DNA of 5,022 bases from Planctomycetaceae bacterium (lineage in GTDB: Bacteria > Planctomycetota > Planctomycetia > Pirellulales > Thermoguttaceae). Below the pieces are notes generated by a model. The model was not told where the DNA came from and did not search any database. It saw nothing but the letters and a program-made list of their open reading frames with translations. This document shows, one piece after another, positions 1 through 4,923 of the stretch (within the stretch, counting starts at the first letter, position 1; each line of letters begins with the position of its first letter). A program made the position numbers and the translations under genes. The stretch is taken from positions 1-5,022 of the forward strand of contig JAISBG010000172.1 of assembly GCA_031266315.1 (NCBI GenBank), read 5' to 3'.

Positions 1-78
1 ATTTTGTTCACGGCACCGTTCACCGGAACCGGTTCGCTTTCAGACTCTTTCCTGCAAAACGGAGCAGTTTTGAAATAA
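1..78 (+). CDS. Probable 3' end of a plus-strand gene, product unknown
   Basis: Frame 1 is open from the window edge and ends at a TAA at 76-78, giving 25 residues that finish in GAVLK. The peptide (start ILFTAPFTGTG) has an ordinary composition. Its DNA is about half G+C, clearly richer than the AT-rich stretch that follows, as expected at a gene-to-intergenic border. The other two plus frames and one minus frame are also open here, but they read as unusual Arg/Cys-rich peptides or lack a good start. The family cannot be recognised from 25 residues. If real, the gene is transcribed towards the minus-strand genes, so the two units converge near 79-368. No GC-rich terminator hairpin is visible just after the stop. 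Confidence 0.45.
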   Translation: MLFTAPFTGTGSLSDSFLQNGAVLK

Positions 79-368
79 GTTTTTAACAATAGTTTTTACA
101 AGCAAATAAACTCAAAAAACGCTTAAAATATTTTACATAACTCCAAATATAGCAAAATGTTACGAAACAAGCGGTTTTCCAAATCATCCAAAAAATCGCA
201 ATGACTAATAAAAAAAACCGCTCTTGAACCAAAAGGTCGCCCACCTCTTTCCGCGAATTTTCGTGTGTTTCGCGTTTAAAACGAACTTTGAAAAAGTTTA
301 AAACTTCAATATGATACATTAAATTGGAATGATTTATAGGTAAGATTTAAAAGTATTTTTTGGGTTAC
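79..368. other. AT-rich convergent intergenic region
   Basis: This region separates the putative plus-strand gene end from the 3' end of the zinc-ribbon membrane gene. It contains the partial repeat copy C (231-289). It also holds a 9-bp inverted repeat, AGCGGTTTT at 170-178 and AAAACCGCT at 214-222, with a 35-nt spacer; adding a 2-nt bulge extends the pairing by CAAG/CTTG. Neither arm is followed by a T-run in the right place, so it is not a standard intrinsic terminator. A long minus-strand open frame crosses the region, but it runs through the repeat, is very rich in Phe, Lys and Tyr, and is not credible as a gene. Confidence 0.6.
231..289 (+). repeat. Dispersed repeat, copy C (right-end fragment)
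   Basis: This matches the right end of copy A (2619-2659): both contain GCCCACCTCTTT, then TTCGTGTGTTTCGCG and TTTAAAACGAACTTT. C carries about 10 extra bases (CCGCGAATTT) in the middle. To the left C reads AAAGGTCGCCCACCT, the exact reverse complement of the left terminus of copy A (AGGTGGGCGACCTTT). Element termini therefore appear to be related inverted sequences. The hairpin pair and the small open frame seen in A are missing. The match stops just after ACGAACTTT in all copies, which defines the right boundary. Confidence 0.8.
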
Positions 369-1100
369 TTACATTCCCGGAAGGATAGGCGGAGGCGGTG
401 CGGCACTTTTTCGGACGGTTTCCGTGGCAACCCAGAGCCAGCCAAGTCCCAATGTGCCGCGAAGAATTAACACCGTTGCAAAGAAAATCATGTAGTGCAA
501 CAAGGAGCTGCCAACATCAATGTCTAAGACTGCATGGGTTGCCAACATTGCCACGCAAGCGAATGCGGCAAAATATATCCACACGAAAAGAATATCAGCA
601 CTCAACAGCCAGATAAATATTTCAAAGAGAATCCAAAGAACCGCATAAATAACAGCACTAACAGCTGTTTTTTTGTACAAATCGGAACCTGTTAACATGA
701 AGAGTTGTTCCCGATCGCGCAAAACTTGATAGCCGAAAAGCGACAACGGAAACGCCAGAAAGAAAACTCCAACTCCTCCAATAAAATCACGCGCTCCCAC
801 TGACGTAACAACCGAACCCAATATCCAAGTCAACCCGTAAACAACCAAAACCCCTAAAGCACAAAATCCGGCATAAATCGGATCAAAATCCATTTCAAGC
901 CGACTAATTGGTTTGAGAATTAATTTGCCGGTCGTTGTTTTTCCGCCTCGTTCAAACTCGTCCGCACCATGAATTTTAACAGCGGCTTTGGGGATATTGA
1001 TGACCGTATTGCAATTCGGACAAGGTCCCTTCGCACCGGCAAAACGGTCACTAACCTGAAATCGCTTCAAACAACCGGGACATACAACATTAATTGCCAT
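369..1100 (-). CDS. MJ0042-type zinc-ribbon, multi-pass membrane protein
   Basis: The product is 243 residues from the ATG at 1098-1100. An in-frame TTG at 1124 would add eight hydrophobic residues before the zinc ribbon; the ATG is preferred because it puts the first Cys pair at the usual distance from the N-terminus. Residues 7-30 form a CPGC...CPNC ribbon (Cys7, Cys10, Cys27, Cys30) of the MJ0042 type common in planctomycete proteins, which probably binds one zinc. After a polar linker (31-72) come about five hydrophobic segments, near 75-98, 107-127, 146-166, 169-190 and 198-224. The tail has a four-proline run and ends in PGM. The cytoplasmic ribbon may mediate protein contacts or redox/metal sensing, but the function is unknown. 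The gene lies 104 bp downstream of the HDOD gene on the same strand. No clear Shine-Dalgarno sequence precedes the ATG. Confidence 0.88.
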   Translation of the reverse strand: MAINVVCPGCLKRFQVSDRFAGAKGPCPNCNTVINIPKAAVKIHGADEFERGGKTTTGKLILKPISRLEMDFDPIYAGFCALGVLVVYGLTWILGSVVTSVGARDFIGGVGVFFLAFPLSLFGYQVLRDREQLFMLTGSDLYKKTAVSAVIYAVLWILFEIFIWLLSADILFVWIYFAAFACVAMLATHAVLDIDVGSSLLHYMIFFATVLILRGTLGLGWLWVATETVRKSAAPPPPILPGM

Positions 1101-1159
1101 AAGAAGAACGAAAATTAAAAACAATCAAAATTAGGGAAACGTTAAAAAAAAAGAATCGT

Positions 1160-1196
1160 ATTCACAATAATTCACGCTCCGCCATTCACAATTCAT
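1160..1196. repeat. Degenerate ATTCAC short repeats
   Basis: ATTCAC occurs at 1160-1165, 1170-1175 and 1184-1189, followed by ATTCAT at 1191-1196, in the 104-bp gap between the HDOD and zinc-ribbon genes. The spacing is irregular. On the minus (transcribed) strand these read GTGAAT, followed by a run of nine T at 1142-1150. No strong stem precedes the T-run, so I do not call a terminator. This may be simple-sequence drift. Confidence 0.45.
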
Positions 1197-1204
1197 TCGT
1201 TTCA

Positions 1205-2101
1205 TTATTCATCTAAATAGTTAAATAACGGTCTTTTCGGTTTGGTAACTTGAATGATCATGGAGTATTGTTCAAATTCCCTGTCCACTTTATCGAAAAT
1301 AGTTGTAAGCAGACTCGTTTTGTTTGGAAACATACTCTGGAAAAATTTTTCAAAGTCGGCACGTTCATTCCAAACCGCTTCAACAACAGAAGGTAATAAA
1401 GCAGAAAGCGAGACAACTGCTCGTTCCCTGTGTTGTTCAAAATTACCGGCATATTCTTCGATTTTCAAGTGATTTCCGATCAAATCAATCAAGTTTTGCG
1501 GGAGTTTCCAATTTGTTCCGAGTACGGCTCCGGCATCTGCGTGATTCCAACCAAAGGTTTCATTTTCCAAAATTGACAGACGAGTGTGGGGTGACTGCGC
1601 TAATCTGCCCAATATACTTTCATATTCCTTTACCTTTTTTTTGAGCAAAAGCGGAATTGCCATATCTTGAAGCAAGGCTCCGGCAAATGCCATTTCAGGA
1701 TCGCCTTTTTTTAGTTCCAAAAGCAAAAACCGTGAAAACATTGCTCGACGCAGTGAATCCTGCCAAAGCATTGTAACATCAAAGGAAGCGGAATTACTTT
1801 TGGGAATCAGACTAAAAACCGCCTTCCACAGAACAAAATTTTTGACAACCCTAATACCAACCAATGCAATTCCTTGTTTCACGTTGGAAATAGTGCTTTG
1901 GAAACCAAAATAGGAGGAGTTCAAAAATTTCAACACCTGAGCAGCAAGACCAATATCTGCTTCAATCGGACGAACCAAGTCATTGATATTGACTTTGGCA
2001 ACATCATTATCGAGTTGAAGTACAGTGAGCGCACTGTGCGGCATTGCAGGAAGTTGCTCCACCATCAGGATTCTGCTAAGTTCATTGTGGACAGAAGACA
2101 T
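1205..2101 (-). CDS. HDOD-domain signalling protein
   Basis: The 298-residue protein starts at the ATG at 2099-2101. Residues about 17-210 carry the HDOD domain, a catalytically inactive relative of HD/HD-GYP phosphohydrolases used in bacterial regulation. The opening is LPAMPHSALTVLQL, then LVRPIEADIGLAAQVLKFLNS (41-61) and ISNVKQGIALVG (71-82), all typical. The site that is HD in true phosphohydrolases reads AGALLQDM (140-147), with Gln for His, so metal-dependent hydrolysis is unlikely. The later FGWNHADAGA (183-192) and WKLP (198-201) are the usual HDOD helices. The remaining ~85 residues are helical with no recognised output domain, and no receiver, GGDEF or kinase domain is attached. 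It probably acts as a cytoplasmic adaptor; targets are unknown. No Shine-Dalgarno sequence is evident. The 618-bp upstream gap suggests its own promoter. Confidence 0.93.
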   Translation of the reverse strand: MSSVHNELSRILMVEQLPAMPHSALTVLQLDNDVAKVNINDLVRPIEADIGLAAQVLKFLNSSYFGFQSTISNVKQGIALVGIRVVKNFVLWKAVFSLIPKSNSASFDVTMLWQDSLRRAMFSRFLLLELKKGDPEMAFAGALLQDMAIPLLLKKKVKEYESILGRLAQSPHTRLSILENETFGWNHADAGAVLGTNWKLPQNLIDLIGNHLKIEEYAGNFEQHRERAVVSLSALLPSVVEAVWNERADFEKFFQSMFPNKTSLLTTIFDKVDREFEQYSMIIQVTKPKRPLFNYLDE

Positions 2102-2466
2102 AATTAAGTAAATTTACAAATCAGTATGATAGTCAAAAAATATTTGCTGTTAGTATAAAAAATCAGCAACATTAGCGAACTTTTTACAAATTTTACTCGA
2201 ATCGTTAGGAAAATCAATACTTCGGAAAAAAAACTTTTGTCAAATTAAAAAATACGTAACTATACTGCACAACATTAATCCATCAACGTTTTAAATGTTG
2301 ACCTCGCGGAGAATAATAAGAGAATAATATAGAGACTAGTAAAATTAGAGCGAACAAATTGCCCGCTAATTTTCGCGTTAAAATATGAAAATTCCTGAAT
2401 CTACCATATTAAGTGTTTCTCATCGGAATCGTAAAATAATAGGTAAAATTTCATAGGCAATTCATC
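2102..2466. other. Intergenic region upstream of the HDOD gene
   Basis: This AT-rich stretch shows no credible gene. It should hold the HDOD promoter; the best candidate is listed separately. Two weak stem-loops are visible. CAACGTTT at 2284-2291 pairs with AAATGTTG at 2293-2300 (one G-T pair). AAAATTAGAGCG at 2341-2352 pairs with CGCTAATTTT at 2364-2373 after a 2-nt bulge. Either could be part of a leader or chance pairing in AT-rich DNA. No riboswitch or tRNA pattern was recognised. Confidence 0.5.
2214..2243 (-). promoter_or_regulatory. Candidate sigma70-like promoter for the HDOD gene
   Basis: On the minus strand a perfect TTGACA (2238-2243) is followed after 18 bases by TATTGA (2214-2219), a weak -10 match. 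Transcription would start near 2207 and give a leader of about 105 nt before the ATG at 2101. The region is very AT-rich, so a chance match is quite possible, and planctomycete promoters are poorly defined. Confidence 0.22.
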
Positions 2467-2472
2467 AGGTGG

Positions 2473-2520
2473 GCGACCTTTTGCTATTTGCTGAAAGGTC
2501 GCGTCGGCGTACTCGCCGAC
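2473..2520. repeat. Tandem hairpins H1 and H2 in copy A
   Basis: H1 is GCGACCTTT (2473-2481) pairing with AAAGGTCGC (2494-2502), a 9-bp stem. H2 follows directly: GTCGGCG (2503-2509) pairs with CGCCGAC (2514-2520) across a TACT loop, a perfect 7-bp stem. The same pair in the same order occurs at 4930-4968. Compared with that copy, H1 here has a 7-nt longer loop, which looks like a small duplication of TGCT/TTGCT sequence. The structures would form in RNA from either strand or as DNA cruciforms. Confidence 0.8.
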
Positions 2521-2544
2521 AGTGAATCAGAAGAACGACGGCAA

Positions 2545-2619
2545 ATGGTGTTGCCTTCCGTGTTGGAATCAATGCAAACTCAACCGGCGCAACCGCCCAG
2601 CGGGCTTTTTGATAAATAG
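2545..2619 (+). other. Conserved small open frame inside repeat copy A
   Basis: ATG to TAG encodes 24 residues, starting MVLPSVLESMQTQ and ending PSGLFDK. The equivalent frame in copy B (4813-4887, minus) has the same length, start and stop; six bases differ, three of them silent. In A the frame stays open upstream to 2443 and reads through H1 and H2 (RVGVLADSESEERRQ before the Met), with no ATG there and only a TTG at 2488. In B a stop lies three codons before the Met. There is no ribosome-binding site. It may be chance coding in a young repeat, a remnant of a lost gene's C-terminus, or a real micropeptide. Confidence 0.3.
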
Positions 2620-2700
2620 CCCACCTCTTTTCGTGTGTTTCGCGTTTAAAACGAACTTTTCAATGCTTGGACACTTAATCCGGTAGAATCAGGGAAATTG

Positions 2701-2737
2701 AAAACGAAAATCGATTTTGTTATTTAATTTTCGTTTT
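2701..2737 (-). terminator. AT-rich inverted repeat over the SHD1 gene stop codon
   Basis: AAAACGAAAAT (2701-2711) and ATTTTCGTTTT (2727-2737) are a perfect 11-bp inverted repeat with a 15-nt loop that contains the stop codon (2720-2722). Its place at the 3' end of the SHD1 gene suggests a transcript-end structure. The stem is AT-rich with only two G-C pairs and no long T-run follows, so intrinsic termination would be weak. Confidence 0.3.
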
Positions 2738-4420
2738 ATTTTTTTGTTCGGAGGGACCTTCTTTCCGTTCACGCTGCATTTCTTTGGTGGTGTCAAGACC
2801 GCGGCGTTCATTTTCTTCCATTTCCTGAAGCGTAACCTTCGTATCAAGCGAATGACGCAGAACTTTTGTACGCAATTCTTCTTTGTCCGGTTCCTTGACC
2901 TTTTTAAGTACAAAATCATCGTAATCAATAGAACCGCTCTCAAAATAACCAAAAACCATCACTCTGCCGAATTTCGGTGAATATTTTGTGTGACGCGGTG
3001 TAAATTCCTGAGAATGTTGAATCCATTCATTCGGATGATCCATGTCCCAATGATTTTGTTGACTCCGGTAAACTTCACGCGTCTGTTGACCAAGTTTGTC
3101 GGTAAATCCCTCTTTCAACGTATCAGCCGTCGGTTTGAAGGCGGTGTCAATCGTGTCGTAACACTTAATAAAAACAATTCCCTTGACACCCTTCGATTTT
3201 CTAATACGATAATCAATCCGATAAGTTGCCGTTTCCTCAATCGGAAACGGTTTACTGTAATACATCAAACCGGTTGTTCCGGCAATTCCCGAATCAAATA
3301 TTATTCGCAAAAAATGGTTTTCCGGTTTCTCCGGATCGTCCATGCGTTTGACAAGACGCCCAATCGGTTCACGGTTTTGACCGCAACGACTCTCCCAACC
3401 GTCAGGAATTTTGTTGGAAACTTTTTCGAAATCACCGCCTTCCATCAAATTGGGATTTTTCGCCCAATTCGCTTCCATCTCCGCTTTTTCCGCCGCCGTC
3501 CGCGCCTGTTTATTGTAAAGTTTTTCAATAGCGGCACGAACATAAATTCCCGTAACTTCCGCAATCGCTTCCGTCCGAACCTGATTGACTTCGTAAATCA
3601 CCTTCGGCGGTTCCACCGAAAAATCAACCACTTTAAGCCAGAAATCATAAATTTCCATAACATCTTTATCAACCCGCTCAATCTTACCCCAAATTCCAAT
3701 ATCCGCGTTGAATGTTTTCGTGACGTATTCTTTCATCTTTTCCAACGGCGTATTCGGATTGGGTTTAATATTGTACGTTTCACAAATATTCCGAACATCA
3801 ATCATTGATTCGGGAATGATAAAACCTTTTTCCCGATTCAACTTCATCCAAAACATACTGCCCATAATTCCGCCGTAATCGGTTGGCAATTCGGCATCCC
3901 AAAGCGATTCAAAATCAAACATCACCACTCGTTTTTGTCCCGAATATTTTTCTTTTTCGTCCTTAACTTTAACTTGAATATCGCCCCGCGCCTCGTTATC
4001 GGCATCGCCGGATTCGGTAATCACTTCATTGCCGGTAAGATCAAGATCAGGATTCGGCGTCAACTGCAAAATTGCGGATGCTGTTGAAGGAGTCGAAAGT
4101 GTTGAAGTTGCCGGAGTGAGAGGTTCACGCGGCTTTTTCGTACCGATTTCTTCGGGTTCCGGCAATACGCCTTTGATGTTACTCAAATCTTCGCCGTTAT
4201 TTTTCGCAAACTTTTGATCTTCGGCGGAAAGTTTTTTGAGCGGAATCGTTTTACCGGTGCCGTCCGGTGTCATAATACAAACCTCACCGTCCATCAATGA
4301 AATAAATTCCCCTTTCGCAAGAATTTTTCCCGCCATATCTTTCCATTCCCGTTGTGCCGGATCAGCCGCATCAACAAAACCGCAAAACAATAACAGAACA
4401 AATAAAAATAATCGAAACAT
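2720..4420 (-). CDS. Secreted SHD1 protein with TolB-N/FlgT-like and carbohydrate-binding-like domains
   Basis: The product is 566 residues from the ATG at 4418-4420. This start is chosen over an upstream TTG (4453) because GGAGAA lies 7 nt before it and a signal peptide begins immediately (hydrophobic 4-16, likely cleavage VDA/AD after residue 18). Residues about 24-74 are an SHD1 module (REWKDMAGK...IPLKKLSAEDQKFAK), a planctomycete hallmark. A Thr/Pro/Ser-rich linker spans about 98-125. Residues about 163-303 form an alpha/beta region (KRVVMFDFES..., then ADIGIWGKIERV) that resembles TolB-N, FlgT or CsgG-type envelope domains. Residues about 323-508 open with NPNLMEGGDFEKV and close with SGSIDYDDFVLKKV, the pattern of CBM4/9-like jelly-roll domains. 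A charged helical tail ends the protein. A periplasmic or surface glycan-binding role is inferred; no catalytic motif is seen. Inverted repeats flank the gene. Confidence 0.9.
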   Translation of the reverse strand: MFRLFLFVLLLFCGFVDAADPAQREWKDMAGKILAKGEFISLMDGEVCIMTPDGTGKTIPLKKLSAEDQKFAKNNGEDLSNIKGVLPEPEEIGTKKPREPLTPATSTLSTPSTASAILQLTPNPDLDLTGNEVITESGDADNEARGDIQVKVKDEKEKYSGQKRVVMFDFESLWDAELPTDYGGIMGSMFWMKLNREKGFIIPESMIDVRNICETYNIKPNPNTPLEKMKEYVTKTFNADIGIWGKIERVDKDVMEIYDFWLKVVDFSVEPPKVIYEVNQVRTEAIAEVTGIYVRAAIEKLYNKQARTAAEKAEMEANWAKNPNLMEGGDFEKVSNKIPDGWESRCGQNREPIGRLVKRMDDPEKPENHFLRIIFDSGIAGTTGLMYYSKPFPIEETATYRIDYRIRKSKGVKGIVFIKCYDTIDTAFKPTADTLKEGFTDKLGQQTREVYRSQQNHWDMDHPNEWIQHSQEFTPRHTKYSPKFGRVMVFGYFESGSIDYDDFVLKKVKEPDKEELRTKVLRHSLDTKVTLQEMEENERRGLDTTKEMQRERKEGPSEQKNKTKIK

Positions 4421-4427
4421 TTTAACG

Positions 4428-4433
4428 TTCTCC
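4428..4433 (-). promoter_or_regulatory. Shine-Dalgarno sequence of the SHD1 gene
   Basis: The minus strand reads GGAGAA here, 7 nt before the ATG at 4420. It is the only clear ribosome-binding site among the three minus-strand genes, and it decides the start in favour of the ATG directly in front of the signal peptide. Confidence 0.75.
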
Positions 4434-4682
4434 GTAAATAAATTTGTAAACAAAACTAATCAAATGACTGCTTCAAAAAGATAATAAAACAAGTCCCTAA
4501 TTTCGTCCGATAAGAATTTCACAATAGTACCTTACACCGCAAACAAATTCAATACTCTCTCCACAATTTGAAAATATCCCCTCTGTCCTTTTTCTTTGCA
4601 ACATTTGAATATTGAACAACTTACATTACTCATGTTACGCACCGTAGTTAAAAAGTAAAGGTATTATTCGTTCATGATTCCT
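4434..4682. other. Intergenic region upstream of the SHD1 gene
   Basis: AT-rich, with no credible gene on either strand and no tRNA or riboswitch pattern. It should hold the SHD1 gene promoter on the minus strand, but no pair of -35/-10 boxes stands out; TATTAT-like boxes near 4485 lack a convincing partner. Confidence 0.5.
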
Positions 4683-4773
4683 AAGTCCGTAGGACTTTAA
4701 CATGGATAACCCCGTGCAAGTGCAACGTAGCACGGGGTTAGGCAACCATCACAACCGAACTACGTAGTAGTTC
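4683..4773. repeat. Cluster of three hairpins (REP-like)
   Basis: Three stems occur within 91 bp. AAGTCC/GGACTT (4683-4697) has a GTA loop. TAACCCCGTGC (4707-4717) pairs perfectly with GCACGGGGTTA (4730-4740) over a 12-nt loop. GAACTAC/GTAGTTC (4757-4773) again has a GTA loop. The 11-bp GC-rich middle stem could act as a transcript-end structure, but no T-run follows on either strand. The cluster looks like a compound palindromic intergenic repeat of the REP/BIME kind and sits 7 bp from copy B. Confidence 0.75.
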
Positions 4774-4780
4774 AACAGAG

Positions 4781-4918
4781 AAAAGTTCGTTTTAAACGCG
4801 AAAAGAGGTGGGCTATTCATCAAAAAGTCCGCTGGGCGGTTGCGCCGCTTGAGTTTGCATTGACTCCAACACGGAAAGCAATACCATTTGCCGTCGTTAA
4901 TCTAATTCACTGTCGGCG
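4781..4918 (-). repeat. Dispersed composite repeat, copy B (inverted)
   Basis: The reverse complement matches copy A 2514-2660 end to end, with about nine substitutions and one 9-base deletion where A has TTCGTGTGTTTCGCG and B has TTCGCG. The deletion is flanked by TTCG, so slippage or recombination between short repeats explains it. AGGTGGGC at 4806-4813 is the equivalent of A's GCCCACCT. The hairpin end of B is missing in its own orientation; the hairpins present next door belong to copy D. With copy A it forms inverted repeats about 2.1 kb apart around the SHD1 gene. Confidence 0.88.
4813..4887 (-). other. Conserved small open frame inside repeat copy B
   Basis: ATG (4885-4887) to TAG (4813-4815) encodes 24 residues, starting MVLLSVLESMQTQ and ending PSGLFDE. 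It differs from the copy A frame by Pro to Leu, Pro to Ala and Lys to Glu, plus three silent changes, with no indel. A TAA at 4897-4899 closes the frame just upstream, so only the part from the Met is shared with A. No ribosome-binding site is visible. Coding status is uncertain. Confidence 0.3.
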
Positions 4919-4923
4919 AAAAT

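Larger units (their letters stand above)
2467..2660 (+). repeat. Dispersed composite repeat, copy A (most complete)
   Basis: This is the fullest copy, about 194 bp. It begins AGGTGGGCGACC and contains, in order: hairpin H1, hairpin H2, a short conserved open frame ending in TAG, GCCCACCT (2619-2626) and a right end with TTCGTGTGTTTCGCG and TTTAAAACGAACTTTT. AGGTGGGC (2467-2474) and GCCCACCT (2619-2626) are perfect 8-bp inverted repeats, as in the termini of a small non-autonomous element. Positions 2514-2660 match inverted copy B (4781-4918) with about nine substitutions and one 9-base gap, counted by eye. There is no transposase reading frame. A MITE- or REP-like planctomycete repeat is the best description; mobility is not shown. 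Confidence 0.88.

Noticed and set aside
170..222. Inverted repeat AGCGGTTTT/AAAACCGCT as a terminator
   Set aside because: The 35-nt loop is long and the T-runs lie inside the loop or first arm rather than after the second arm on either strand.
83..319. 78-codon minus-strand open frame in the left intergenic region
   Set aside because: It reads through repeat copy C, has a strongly biased Phe/Lys/Tyr/Cys composition typical of AT-rich non-coding DNA, and shows no recognised family.
1142..1150. Run of nine T on the minus strand after the HDOD gene as an intrinsic terminator
   Set aside because: No stable GC-rich stem precedes the T-run; only ATTCAC repeats in direct orientation are present.
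2689..2980. 87-codon open frames on both strands over the 3' end of the SHD1 gene
   Set aside because: Both overlap the real gene in other frames and have low-complexity basic or Phe-rich products.
2990..3808. 272-codon plus-strand open frame
   Set aside because: It is antisense to the well-supported SHD1 gene; the product is rich in Arg, Asn and Phe as expected from the complement of another frame.
4421..4453. Earlier TTG start (4453) for the SHD1 gene
   Set aside because: The ATG at 4420 has a well-spaced GGAGAA and begins directly at the signal peptide; the 11 extra residues would displace it.
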